Positions 7,479-15,875 of a DNA stretch of 64,000 nt are shown in pieces. The translations under genes were made by a program, and so were the position numbers. The first letter of the stretch is position 1. Each line of letters starts with the position of its first letter. Under the pieces are notes generated by a model. It was not told the origin of the DNA, ran no database searches, and saw nothing but the letters and a program-made list of their open reading frames with translations. The DNA lies in contig NZ_JAGGOT010000055.1 in assembly GCF_018614195.1 (NCBI RefSeq), positions 40,784-104,783 of the forward strand, in the 5' to 3' direction. The stretch is from Streptomyces sp. ISL-43 (lineage in GTDB: Bacteria; Actinomycetota; Actinomycetes; Streptomycetales; Streptomycetaceae).

Positions 7479-9050
7479 CTACTTGTCGCCCACCCGCGAG
7501 CCGAGCGTGATGTCCACCGTGTTCGGCTTGCCGCCACGCAGGTAGGTCAGCTTCACCGTGTCACCCGGCTTGTAGGTCCAGATCTCGCTGATCAGGGTCG
7601 GGCCGCTGTCGATCGGCTTGCCGCCGAACTCGGTGATGATGTCGCCGGGCTTGAGCCCCGCCTTGCCGGCCGGGCCGTTCGGGTCGACCAACTCGTTGGC
7701 GCTCGCCCCGGTCTCGGAGATCTTGGCGCCGTCGATCTTGGCCGCGAGGTCCACGGAGACCGAGATCACCGGGTAGACGGGCTTGCCCGTCTTGATCAGC
7801 GACTCGGCGACGTTCTTCGCCTGGTTGATCGGGATGGCGAAACCGAGGCCGATGGAGCCGGCCTGGCCGCCGCCGAAGCCGCCGTTGCCCGCCGACTGGA
7901 TCGCGGAGTTGATCCCGATGACCGCGCCGCGGCCGTCGAGCAGCGGACCGCCGGAGTTGCCCGGGTTGATGGAGGCGTCCGTCTGCAGCGCGCTCATGTA
8001 CGAGTTCTTGCTGCCGGAGCCGTCACCGGAGGCGACGGGGCGGTTCTTGGCGCTGACGATGCCGGTGGTGACCGTGTTGGACAGGCCGAACGGGGCGCCG
8101 ATCGCGATGGTCGAGTCGCCGACGGCGACCTTGTCGGAGTCGCCCAGCGGCAGCGGCTTGAGCCCGGACGGCGGGGTCTTCAGCTTGATGACGGCGACGT
8201 CGTACCCCTGGGCCCGGCCGACGACCTCGGCCTCGTACTTCTTGCCGTCGGAGAACGTCGCGCTGAGCTTGCCGCCGTTGGCCGCGGAGGCGACGACGTG
8301 GTTGTTGGTGAGGATGTGGCCCTGCTGGTCGTAGACGAAGCCGGTGCCGGTGCCGCCCTCGCCGTCCCCGGCCGAGGCCTCGATGGTGACGACGCTGGGC
8401 AGCGCGCCGGCGGCCAGGCCCGCGACGGAGCCCGAGTCCCGCTTGAGGTCCTTGGGGGTGTTGCCGGCGCTGACCGTGGTCGAGCCGGAGCCGTTGGCGC
8501 TGCGGTCCGCGGCCCAGTAGCCGACACCGCCGCCGACGCCGCCCGCGAGGAGGGCCGCCGCGAGCACGCCCGCGATCATGCCGCCCTTGCCCTTCGGCTT
8601 GGGCTGCGGGGCGCCTTCGGTGCCCAGAGGCATGCCCCAGGCGCCGCCGCCCTGGCCGCCGCCGGTCCCGTACGCGGGGGCCGCGGGCGGCGGGGGAGGC
8701 CAGCCCTCGGCGCCGTGCGCCTGCGGCTCGGGGGCGGAGTGCTGCGTCTGGGCGTAGGCCGGAGCGGCGGGCGGGACCGGGGACTCGGCGTACGCGGGGG
8801 CGGAAGCCGGTGCGGCCGGGGCCGGGGCCGGGAAAACCGTCGGGGCCGCGGGCTGCGCGGCCGTGGTGTGGGGGAGCTGCTGGGTCGGCTCGGCGCCGGG
8901 CGCGGGCGTCGGCGGCAGCTGCTGGGTCACCGGCTCGGCGGCCGCTGGAGCGGCGGAGGCGGGCGCGGCGTCCACGGGAGCGGCCACCGGGGGTGCGGGC
9001 GGGGCCGCGGGGGGCGTAGGGGCCGCGGTGCCCTCGTTCTCGGTGCTCAC
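7479..9050 (-). CDS. HtrA/DegP-like serine protease with PDZ domain
   Basis: The protein has 523 residues. Residues 1-150 are a Pro/Ala/Gln-rich cytoplasmic tail, residues 157-180 a membrane anchor, then an S1C protease domain outside the membrane (His251 in TNNHVV, Asp284 in YDVAVIKL, Ser366 in GNSGGP) and a C-terminal PDZ domain (GPAGKAGLKPGDIITEFGG). This is the standard actinobacterial HtrA layout: a surface quality-control protease that degrades or processes misfolded secreted proteins. The start is GTG with GAGGAG about 10 nt upstream. It is divergent from the glycerophosphodiesterase across 235 bp that hold both promoters, and has a strong terminator at 7409-7448. Which HtrA paralogue it is cannot be told. 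Confidence 0.94.
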   Translation of the reverse strand: MSTENEGTAAPTPPAAPPAPPVAAPVDAAPASAAPAAAEPVTQQLPPTPAPGAEPTQQLPHTTAAQPAAPTVFPAPAPAAPASAPAYAESPVPPAAPAYAQTQHSAPEPQAHGAEGWPPPPPAAPAYGTGGGQGGGAWGMPLGTEGAPQPKPKGKGGMIAGVLAAALLAGGVGGGVGYWAADRSANGSGSTTVSAGNTPKDLKRDSGSVAGLAAGALPSVVTIEASAGDGEGGTGTGFVYDQQGHILTNNHVVASAANGGKLSATFSDGKKYEAEVVGRAQGYDVAVIKLKTPPSGLKPLPLGDSDKVAVGDSTIAIGAPFGLSNTVTTGIVSAKNRPVASGDGSGSKNSYMSALQTDASINPGNSGGPLLDGRGAVIGINSAIQSAGNGGFGGGQAGSIGLGFAIPINQAKNVAESLIKTGKPVYPVISVSVDLAAKIDGAKISETGASANELVDPNGPAGKAGLKPGDIITEFGGKPIDSGPTLISEIWTYKPGDTVKLTYLRGGKPNTVDITLGSRVGDK

Positions 9051-9285
9051 AGCGCTCTCTCCTCGTCACACACGGCTTCAGAAATACTGGCGGTCGGTCC
9101 GACTGAACGTTCGACGTGCCGTACAAGTTCCAGGGCAAAGCCTTTCCCATGACCCGTCAGAGCACTGTAAGCCGGACCTGTGCGTCTCCTCCCATCCTTT
9201 ATCTCCGACATTTCAGGCGCATCCGCAGAAGCACCCGCAGGCCACTCCCCGACATCCGGGGCCCTCCCGGTGGCACCATGACCCG

Positions 9286-10086
9286 GTGACCCACGCAATG
9301 CCGCGCCCCATCCAGGTCGTCGCCCACCGCGGCGCCTCGGAGGATGCCCCCGAGCACACCCTGGCCGCCTACCGCAAGGCCATCGAGGACGGGGCCGACG
9401 CCCTCGAATGCGATGTCCGGCTCACGGCCGACGGCCATCTGGTCCTGGTCCACGACCGCCGGGTGAACCGCACGTCCAACGGCCGCGGCGCGGTCTCCGC
9501 CCTGGAGCTCGCCGATCTCGCCGCCCTCGACTTCGGCTCGTGGAAGGACCGCGAGGAGTCCCCCGACTGGGACGCCGACCCCGAGCGGACCTCCGTACTC
9601 ACCCTGGAGCGGCTGCTGGAACTGGTCGCCGACTCCGGGCGGCCCGTACAGCTGGCGATCGAGACCAAGCACCCGACCCGCTGGGCCGGACAGGTGGAGG
9701 AGCGGCTGCTCTTCCTGCTCAAGCGCTTCGGCCTGGACGCGCCGACCGCCGAGGGGCCGCACCCGGTCAGGGTGATGAGCTTCTCCGCGCGCTCCCTGCA
9801 CCGGATGCGGGCGGGCGCGCCGACGATCCCGACCGTGTACCTGATGCAGTTCGTCTCGCCCCGGATGCGGGACGGGCGGCTGCCGGCCGGGGTGCGTATC
9901 GCGGGGCCCGGGATCCGGATCGTGCGCGCCAATCCGGGCTTCATCCGCAAACTTCAGGCCGCAGGCCACCCCGTACACGTATGGACAGTGAACGATCCGG
10001 AAGATGTTCAGCTCTGCGCTGATCTGGGTGTAGAAGCGATCATCACGAACAGGCCCCGACAGGTTCTGTCACAACTAGGACGCTGA
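9286..10086 (+). CDS. glpQ: Glycerophosphodiester phosphodiesterase
   Basis: A GDPD-family TIM barrel of 266 residues that hydrolyses deacylated phospholipids to sn-glycerol 3-phosphate and an alcohol. Key residues are visible: His14-Arg15 (AHRGASEDAPEHT), Glu41 and Asp43 (ALECDVRLT), His56 (VHDRR) and the later AIETKHP. There is no signal peptide, so it is cytoplasmic. The start chosen is GTG at 9286 (VTHAMPRP); an internal ATG at 9298 is possible and an overlapping ATG at 9278 is out of frame. Ribosome site weak. Ends with the typical VWTVNDPEDVQLCADLGVEAIITNRP block. The symbol is used in the family sense. Confidence 0.92.
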   Translation: MTHAMPRPIQVVAHRGASEDAPEHTLAAYRKAIEDGADALECDVRLTADGHLVLVHDRRVNRTSNGRGAVSALELADLAALDFGSWKDREESPDWDADPERTSVLTLERLLELVADSGRPVQLAIETKHPTRWAGQVEERLLFLLKRFGLDAPTAEGPHPVRVMSFSARSLHRMRAGAPTIPTVYLMQFVSPRMRDGRLPAGVRIAGPGIRIVRANPGFIRKLQAAGHPVHVWTVNDPEDVQLCADLGVEAIITNRPRQVLSQLGR

Positions 10087-10257
10087 CGTCCCTATTTGCC
10101 CACACGTCACACAGGCACCGGACATCACGGGGTGTGCACCGGCGCATCCGCTCCGCATTCGGCCGTCGTCAATGCGCCAGAGGGCTCCGCTTAGGCGGTT
10201 TCCGGTCCAGGCCATTGGGGCATCCAGACCATGCGTGGGGCTAAGGAGGTTCCGGGG

Positions 10258-10773
10258 GTGGCGTTGATGGTGGCACAAGAAGTGCCCACGTCGTCGTGCA
10301 TGGATGTACGCCATGGTCCTGCGGGAGTAGGCGAGGCGAGGCACCGGATGCGCGAGCAATTGCGTATCAGCGGGGTGTCCGAATCGGTCGTGGACGATGC
10401 CGTACTGATCCTTTCCGAACTGCTCAGCAATGCCTGCCGACACGGCAGACCGCTGGGCGCGCGGGACATCGGTGACGGAGGGATACGCGCGTCGTGGCGC
10501 GTCGACAAGGCGGGGCGGCTGACGGTCGAGGTCACGGACGGCGGCGGGCCCACCCGCCCGGTCCCGGCCACACCTTCGGTCACCGCGCGAGGCGGGCGGG
10601 GGCTGAACATCATCAGCGCCTTGGCCCTGGACTGGGGTGTCCGGGACGGAGCGGCGGGTGAGGTCACCGTCTGGGTGATCGTCGCCTGTGGGGCCCGGCA
10701 CGAGGATTTCGCTACGCGCGTCGCGCCCCCGGCGATCGACTTCGTCTCGGCCTTCGACGATCTGGATCCCTGA
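10258..10773 (+). CDS. ATP-binding anti-sigma-factor-like protein (HATPase fold)
   Basis: A protein of 171 residues built only of a GHKL/HATPase domain: N-box LILSELLSNACRHG (about residues 55-68), G1-like VTDGGGPTRP, G2 GGRGLNIISALALDWG. This is the RsbW/SpoIIAB-like class common in Streptomyces, which binds ATP and controls sigma or anti-anti-sigma partners, sometimes as a kinase. The GTG at 10258 is chosen because AAGGAGGT precedes it by about 7 nt; the in-frame ATG at 10231 lies upstream of that site. No sigma or STAS gene is adjacent, so the partner is unknown. A short tandem repeat follows the stop codon directly. Confidence 0.88.
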   Translation: MALMVAQEVPTSSCMDVRHGPAGVGEARHRMREQLRISGVSESVVDDAVLILSELLSNACRHGRPLGARDIGDGGIRASWRVDKAGRLTVEVTDGGGPTRPVPATPSVTARGGRGLNIISALALDWGVRDGAAGEVTVWVIVACGARHEDFATRVAPPAIDFVSAFDDLDP

Positions 10774-10851
10774 TCCCCAATCCCTGATCACCGATTCACC
10801 GATTCACCGATTCACTGATCCCTGATCACCGATCACCGATCACCGATCACC
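10771..10851. repeat. Short tandem repeat GATTCACC x3 / GATCACC x4
   Basis: Three octamers GATTCACC (10793-10816, last one ending T) are followed by GATCCCT and four heptamers GATCACC (10824-10851), with degenerate copies from 10771. It starts at the stop codon of the HATPase gene. Copy number is likely variable between strains. Confidence 0.85.
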
Positions 10852-10994
10852 GGCCACGAGAAAGCAGATGGCGGCCGTCCGGGAGCGCACGCCGACCGTG
10901 CTCCCGGCCGCACCCCACCGGCTGCGGCGGTACGAACGGCTAGGCTCGCGCCCAGAGACCCACGCCGTACCGCCGCAACCGGGAGACACCCACG

Positions 10995-11969
10995 ATGGCC
11001 AAGAAGCGCCCCGCAGCGAAGACCGCAAAGCCGCAGCTCAACAACGGTGAGATCCCGGTGGTGGGCGCTCGCGAGCCCTGCCCCTGCGGATCCGGGCGCC
11101 GCTACAAGGCCTGCCACGGCGCCGCCGCCGCGCACGCCGTCACCGAGCACGTCCGGCGCCCCTTCGAGGGCCTGCCCGGCGAGTGCGACTGGGTGGCGCT
11201 GCGCGAGCTCGTCCCCGCCGCCACCGTGCCGCTCACCCTCAAGGGCGGTCTGCCCGAGGGCGTCCCCTCCGTCACGCTGGTGACCGTACTCCCGCTGGCC
11301 TCGCCCGCGCTGCGCCGCGAGGACGGCTCCGTCCTGCTCGGCCTGCAGAACGAGTCGAGCACCGGTGACCTCTCCCGCGACATGGCCGACACCCTGGAGC
11401 GCGCGCTCGCCGCCGAGCCGGGCACCGCCGTCGAGGCCCGCCGGGTCCCGGCCGAGGGGACCCGACTCCAGGACCTCCTGTCCGCGGACGGCGGTTTCGA
11501 GCCGGTTGTACACAGCGGGTTCGAATTCTGGATTCCGGAAGCGGAGAACGCCCAGAGCGCCTCGCCGGAGGTCGCCGCCTCCCTGGAGCGCGCCAACGCG
11601 GCCGCCATCCCGACGGTCAAGCTGACCGGCGTGGACGCCGCTTACTGGTGCGAGACCCCGGACAAGAACCACCTGCGCTGGGTCATGCCGCACCCCGAGG
11701 AGAAGCTGCTCGACGCGCTCGCGCGTCTGCACGCGGCCGGCACCTCCTCGCTCGGCGAGGGCACCAAGCTCGTCGGTTCCTTCCGCGCGCACGGCCTGAT
11801 GGTCCCCGTCTGGGACCTGCCCACCGGGGTCTCGGCGGACGACGTGGAGAAGCCGGCGGCCGAGCTCGCTGAGCGGCTGGCCGTCGCGCTCGCCACGGAC
11901 GCGCCGCTGACCACGGAGGAGCGCCGGGCGCGCGGCGGTCTCACCAACCGCCAGGTGACGCTCAGCTGA
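10995..11969 (+). CDS. SEC-C motif protein, DUF5926-type
   Basis: A cytoplasmic protein of 324 residues. Near the N-terminus it carries a SEC-C zinc motif, PCPCGSGRRYKACHG (Cys29, Cys31, Cys40, His41), as at the SecA C-terminus. The remainder is an alpha/beta domain with no known catalytic motif, matching my recollection of actinobacterial DUF5926. In other proteins SEC-C often serves as a ribosome- or protein-binding zinc ligand set; the role here is unknown. The ATG at 10995 has GGGAG about 10 nt upstream. A TAGGCT box at 10942 may be its -10. It is convergent with the 12191-12832 gene across a hairpin-rich gap. Confidence 0.87.
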   Translation: MAKKRPAAKTAKPQLNNGEIPVVGAREPCPCGSGRRYKACHGAAAAHAVTEHVRRPFEGLPGECDWVALRELVPAATVPLTLKGGLPEGVPSVTLVTVLPLASPALRREDGSVLLGLQNESSTGDLSRDMADTLERALAAEPGTAVEARRVPAEGTRLQDLLSADGGFEPVVHSGFEFWIPEAENAQSASPEVAASLERANAAAIPTVKLTGVDAAYWCETPDKNHLRWVMPHPEEKLLDALARLHAAGTSSLGEGTKLVGSFRAHGLMVPVWDLPTGVSADDVEKPAAELAERLAVALATDAPLTTEERRARGGLTNRQVTLS

Positions 11970-12057
11970 CCGGGGGCCGGGGGCCGTGCGCGGTCCCCCG
12001 GCCCGGGGCGGGTCGCAGGTGCCCGGATACCGGTGACCGGTGTCACAACTCCCGCTA

Positions 12058-12178
12058 ATCGCCTGCAAATCGATGTCTGAATATCAGAGATCGAATTTGC
12101 GAACAGGCGATCTCTTGTTACCGTTCTTGTAGCCCGGTCGCTGGTGCATCCCCCGTCGCCAGCGACCGGGCCCTTGAT
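12058..12178 (+). ncRNA. Candidate structured RNA (two hairpins, T-rich end)
   Basis: Arm ATCGCCTG (12058-12065) pairs with CAGGCGAT (12104-12111). Inside it CAAAT pairs with ATTTG, CGAT with ATCG, and TCTGA with TCAGA around an ATA loop, making one long interrupted hairpin. Twenty nt later comes a 13-bp hairpin (12132-12171) with a C-rich loop, followed by CCTTGATTTT. The stretch is visibly AT-richer than its surroundings and non-coding. It may be a small RNA, or an operator plus terminator. I faintly recall an sRNA in the matching part of S. coelicolor but cannot verify it. Confidence 0.4.
12132..12171. terminator. Hairpin terminator between convergent genes
   Basis: GCCCGGTCGCTGG (12132-12144) pairs with CCAGCGACCGGGC (12159-12171). 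The plus-strand 3' side runs into TTGATTTT. It lies 20 bp past the stop of the minus-strand gene and 160 bp past that of the SEC-C gene, so it may serve both. Confidence 0.7.
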
Positions 12179-12190
12179 TTTCCGGCGTGT

Positions 12191-12832
12191 TCAACCGTCG
12201 CCCGGTGCCGGTGAGTTGCTCCCGGACCGCAGAAGCAGCGTCCCTTCAGAATCCGGAACTGCAAATTCCGCCACGGCCGAGTAGCCGTCCGGAGTACCCG
12301 CCGACGGATCCCTCGGCGTCTCGCACAGACCCGGCTCGTCTCCCGCGCCGACCGCGCAGCGGATCTGCACCGTCCGCCCCGCCGGCCCCATCACCGTGAG
12401 CACCGCGTCGAGCGGATGGCCGCTGGTGTTGCGGTAGTAGCTGCGCCCCCACGTCCGCCCCTCGCCGGTCAGCACGCACGTCTGCGCCTCCACCCCCTGG
12501 GGGGAGGACACTTCGGGCCCGCAGTGCGCGTCCGTACGGGGCTGCTCGGACGGACCCGGGCCGGCCGGCGGCCCGGCGGACGCCGGCGTACGCGACCGGC
12601 CGGAAGCGGAACTCGCCTCGGAATCGCCGGATTCACCGGAGTCGGAAGAACCGGGAGAGCCCGAAGAGCCGGAAGAGCCGGGAGAAGAGCGGCCGAGGCC
12701 GAACGTGGAGAGCAGCCCGCCGCCCTTTCCGTCACTCTGACCGGCGAAATCCGGCCCGGCGATCGCTCCCGCCAGCGGGAGCGACAAGATGATCAGCACA
12801 CCGGCACCGATACCGATCAGGCGGAGATTCAT
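12191..12832 (-). CDS. Putative exported/membrane-anchored protein, unknown
   Basis: The protein has 213 residues. A hydrophobic N-terminus (about residues 4-26) acts as signal peptide or anchor, followed by a Gly/Ser/Glu-rich low-complexity linker (about 45-85) and a C-terminal domain of about 110 residues with four cysteines (HCGPEV, QTCVL, IRCAVG, LCETP) that could form two disulfides outside the cell. The C-terminal part resembles a small beta-domain, but no family is recognised. The ATG at 12832 is chosen because the hydrophobic segment starts there; upstream sequence in frame is repeat-derived. The same-strand Prim-Pol-like gene lies upstream across a six-unit repeat. Confidence 0.7.
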   Translation of the reverse strand: MNLRLIGIGAGVLIILSLPLAGAIAGPDFAGQSDGKGGGLLSTFGLGRSSPGSSGSSGSPGSSDSGESGDSEASSASGRSRTPASAGPPAGPGPSEQPRTDAHCGPEVSSPQGVEAQTCVLTGEGRTWGRSYYRNTSGHPLDAVLTVMGPAGRTVQIRCAVGAGDEPGLCETPRDPSAGTPDGYSAVAEFAVPDSEGTLLLRSGSNSPAPGDG

Positions 12833-12934
12833 TCGCCGAACATAGCGACGCGGGAATGGGGCGCGGAGATCCCCGCGCCCAATTCCCCTGGAAACTCGTC
12901 CCGCTGGCACCCGTACGAGTGATCCGTCAGCGCC

Positions 12935-13018
12935 GAAGGCCCGTCCACGAAGGGCCGTCCACGAAGGGCCGTCCACCAAGGCCGGTACCCGAAGGCCCGT
13001 ACCCGAAGGTCAGTACGC
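12935..13018. repeat. Six imperfect 14-bp tandem repeats
   Basis: Units begin at 12935, 12949, 12963, 12977, 12991 and 13005, with consensus GAAGGcCCGTcCaC. The last unit runs into the final codons and stop of the Prim-Pol-like gene, so the repeat array defines that protein's C-terminus. Probably a strain-variable VNTR. Confidence 0.85.
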
Positions 13019-13708
13019 GAGCCTGCTGCCGCCGCCCGGCGCCCCTGTGCTCGCCTCGACCAGCGCGTCCACGACCGCCTCCACCTCCGGCAGCCAGACC
13101 TCCCCGGCCGCCGCCGGCTCGCGCTCCCACCGCACTTGGCCGCCGCCGATCGCGGCCGAGGGCGGCAGCAGCAGGTAGCCGCCGTCACCGTGGAAGCGCA
13201 GCGAGGAGGGCACGTGGTCCTTGGCGTACAGGAGTTCGCCGAGCCGCTCCAGCGAGTACGGCGCCACCAGCAGCGACCACCGCGTGGGCGTGGCGACCAC
13301 CGGCCCGAGCCGCATGCCCTGCGCGTCCAGTCGTACGAGGGCACGCGCGGCCGCGGCTGCGGGCAGGCTCACGGCGCAGGGCGCGGTCCCGCCGGTGGCC
13401 AGCAGGACCGGGGCGGATGCCCGGTTGGCCCACCACCAGGCCACCATCCGGGGGTCGGTGGTGGCCGCGAGGAGCCCGGGGTCGAAGGGATGCGCGCCGG
13501 GTACGACGCAGTCGGGGTCGGGGCAGGCGCACCGGGAGCTGTCGGCGCCGGAGCGCCCGACGCCCGGCAGTACGGGCCACCGCCATGTGGCGGCGCAGGT
13601 GAGCGCCGCGTCGAGCAGGGCGGGCTCGTCGCCCTGCGGCGGGGCGGGGCGCAGGGATCGCAAGCGATTGCGGAGCCGCTGGAGACGCCTTCCGAGGATC
13701 TCGCGCAT
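13010..13708 (-). CDS. Prim-Pol-like (bifunctional primase/polymerase N-terminal) protein
   Basis: The protein has 232 residues. It resembles the N-terminal primase-polymerase domain found in many actinomycetes: an AALTCAATWRWPVLPG opening, a CACPDPDCVVPGAHPF cysteine/histidine segment, ATTDPRMVAWWW, and a later SLRFHGDGGYLLLPPS. Chromosomal stand-alone versions are conserved in Streptomyces, but their role (repair, tolerance or none) is not established, and I cannot point to an intact acidic catalytic triad. The ATG at 13708 has AAGGAA nine nt upstream. Its last codons lie in a tandem repeat. Confidence 0.75.
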   Translation of the reverse strand: MREILGRRLQRLRNRLRSLRPAPPQGDEPALLDAALTCAATWRWPVLPGVGRSGADSSRCACPDPDCVVPGAHPFDPGLLAATTDPRMVAWWWANRASAPVLLATGGTAPCAVSLPAAAAARALVRLDAQGMRLGPVVATPTRWSLLVAPYSLERLGELLYAKDHVPSSLRFHGDGGYLLLPPSAAIGGGQVRWEREPAAAGEVWLPEVEAVVDALVEASTGAPGGGSRLAY

Positions 13709-14126
13709 GAGCGCTCGTTCCTTTCCGTTGAACGCCGAGGGCCACATCACACCACGTAAGCGGTGTTTCACCACACGTACACGTTTCGCGCCACTGTCCA
13801 CCTGAAGCAGGTTCACACGCTTCGTGCAGTTTTCTTACGGGTCCATGGAACGTCCGGCGGGGCGGAACGCGACCCGGGTCGCGACCCCTGGCCGGGGTGG
13901 GAACGGCCGTCGTCGATGGGGACGACGGGACGCGCCGGACGGTTCCCGGCGGGTGCCGGAGTGCGCCAACTGTCCCCGGTTGCCACCGATTACGTACCCG
14001 GACCGGCTGGCGGACCCGCCCAGTCGACCGCAAAAACCGTCCGCTTCCCGCATTTTCCGGCCAAGTTCTAGCCTCGACCGAACAGTGAGTTGCCGTCCCA
14101 CGGACACCAGGATTCCCACCTGGGCA
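13709..14126. other. Divergent intergenic region with a 16-bp palindrome
   Basis: A span of 418 bp between the minus-strand Prim-Pol-like gene and the plus-strand phosphatase, holding both promoters. A perfect palindrome CGCGACCCGGGTCGCG lies at 13868-13883. The sequence GTGTTTCACCAC near 13763 resembles a parS half but does not continue. No gene is supported. Confidence 0.6.
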
Positions 14127-15734
14127 ATGCTGGACATCGCTCCTTGTGTGCGTGTAGATGTGGATTCATTGATGGCGGCGCAGCATGATCTGGGGGTTTG
14201 CGATGCTATATGGCGAATCGCACCAGCTGGAAAGGCGGACGCCATGAGCGCCCCGCATTTGCCGAAAGTGGCTGGAATCGATCCAGCAGTCACAGCATCC
14301 CCGCACACTGTGGCGCCCGCACCGGCGCCCACGTCCCCGTCCACTCCCACGTCCACGCCCGCGCGCACGGCCCACGCTCCGGCGCCGGCCCCCGCCGCGA
14401 GCTCGGTCATCCAGGACCGCCTGGCGGGCATGGTCTCCGACCTCACCACCCTCCACGAACTCACCGAGCGGCTCGCCCGCGCCACTGACCTCGCCTCTTC
14501 CCTCCAGGAGTTCCTGCGCGCCGGAGCTGCCCTCGTCGGCGCCCGGCGGGGACTGATCGTCCTGGAGCCCTCCGACGGCCTCGGCCCCACCACCACGATC
14601 GGCCTCGGCCTCGGCCACGCCGACCTCGGCCACATCGAGACGGTGCCGCGCAGCGCCACCTCCTACGGCCGCATCCTCGACGGACTTCCCGACGCCCACG
14701 GCGGCTCCGACGTGCTCCCCGAACCCGGCACGGCCCCCGGTTCCGGGGGATACGCCGCCCCCGTCGACCCCCGCCACCGCGAGGTCGCCGCCCGCCTCGG
14801 CTTCGCCGCCAGCTACGCGCTGCCGCTGACCGCCGAGGCCACCGGACGGCTCGGCGCGGCCGTCTGGCTCTACGACGAACAGGCGGAACCCAGCGACCGC
14901 CAGCGCGACCTGGTAGGGCTGTACGTCCGGCACGCCGCCGAGCACCTGGCCCGCATGGTGGAGGTGGAACGCTCCCGCTGCGACCTGGCCACCGTCGCCG
15001 AGGAACTGCTGCCCAGCCGGCTCCCCCGGATCTCCGGGGTCCAGCTCGCCGCCCGGCACCACACCGGTCCGCGCGGCGGCGGCGACTGGTACGACGCACT
15101 GCCGCTGCCGGAGGGCGCCCTCGGGCTGGCCGTCGGCTCGGTCACCGGCTCCGGCCCGAGCGCCGTCGCCGCGATGGGCCGGCTGCGGGCCTCTCTGCGC
15201 GCGTACGCCGTCATGGAGGGCGAGGACCCCGTCGCCGTCCTGTCCGACCTGGAGCTGCTGCTGCGCCTGACCGAGCCCGCGCGCTCGGCGACCGCGCTCT
15301 TCGCGTACTGCGAGCCCGCCGGGAGCCCCGGCTCGGGCGGCCGGGGGAGGAAGCTCATCCTGGCCGGCGCGGGTCACACGCCGCCGCTGCTGATCGGCGA
15401 GCGCCGCACCGAGTACGTGGAGACCACGCTCTCCGCGCCGCTGGGCATGCTGTCCTGCTGGGAGGCGCCGAGCGTGGAGATCGAGCCCGCGCCCGGAGAA
15501 ACGGTGCTGCTGTACACGGACGGGCTGCTCCGGCGTACCGGCGACCCCATGGACCGGGCCTACGCACGGCTGCACGCCGCGGCCGCGGGCATTCCCCGTA
15601 GCGCCCGCGAGGACCCGGCCGCCATCTGCGACCACATCCTGCGGACCGTGCTGCCCGAGGGCGACACGGCCGCCGCCGGACCGCAGGGCGGCGCCGACGA
15701 GGACATCGTGCTGCTCGCGGCCCGGTTCGAGTGA
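14127..15734 (+). CDS. GAF-domain PP2C (SpoIIE-type) protein phosphatase
   Basis: The protein has 535 residues. A short conserved-looking N-terminus (VDSLMAAQHDLGVCDAIW) is followed by a Pro/Ala/Thr linker (about 52-92), a GAF domain (about 105-280; ASSLQEFLRAGAALVGARRG) and a SpoIIE/PP2C_SIM domain from about 290. Metal-binding marks are GGGDWYDAL near 316 and ADEDIVLLAARFE at the end. Such phosphatases dephosphorylate anti-anti-sigma STAS proteins, linking a GAF-sensed signal to sigma factor release; no partner gene is adjacent. The start at 14127 (MLDIAPCVRV) is inferred from frame, with no clear ribosome site. The first 40 codons use A/T-ending codons unlike the rest (GATGCTATA), so an ATG at 14172 or 14244 cannot be excluded. 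Confidence 0.88.
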   Translation: MLDIAPCVRVDVDSLMAAQHDLGVCDAIWRIAPAGKADAMSAPHLPKVAGIDPAVTASPHTVAPAPAPTSPSTPTSTPARTAHAPAPAPAASSVIQDRLAGMVSDLTTLHELTERLARATDLASSLQEFLRAGAALVGARRGLIVLEPSDGLGPTTTIGLGLGHADLGHIETVPRSATSYGRILDGLPDAHGGSDVLPEPGTAPGSGGYAAPVDPRHREVAARLGFAASYALPLTAEATGRLGAAVWLYDEQAEPSDRQRDLVGLYVRHAAEHLARMVEVERSRCDLATVAEELLPSRLPRISGVQLAARHHTGPRGGGDWYDALPLPEGALGLAVGSVTGSGPSAVAAMGRLRASLRAYAVMEGEDPVAVLSDLELLLRLTEPARSATALFAYCEPAGSPGSGGRGRKLILAGAGHTPPLLIGERRTEYVETTLSAPLGMLSCWEAPSVEIEPAPGETVLLYTDGLLRRTGDPMDRAYARLHAAAAGIPRSAREDPAAICDHILRTVLPEGDTAAAGPQGGADEDIVLLAARFE

Positions 15735-15875
15735 GGCGGCCGGACAGGGCGGAGGGGCTGGGTCGAGTGACCCGGTTTGGCTGATTTGTCACACGGCCCG
15801 CCGGGCGCCGTCCGCTCACACATACGATGGATGAGGTCCATACCCGGTCCGTGTCCGTCGTACTGAGGAGAAGAC

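Noticed and set aside
10771..10851. CRISPR array
   Set aside because: Units are 7-8 bp without spacers; simple tandem repeat.
12132..12171. 6C RNA motif
   Set aside because: Only one hairpin has a C-run, of five bases; the motif needs two loops with six or more.
13763..13775. Degenerate parS (GTGTTTCACCAC)
   Set aside because: Right half does not continue as GTGAAAC; not a ParB site.
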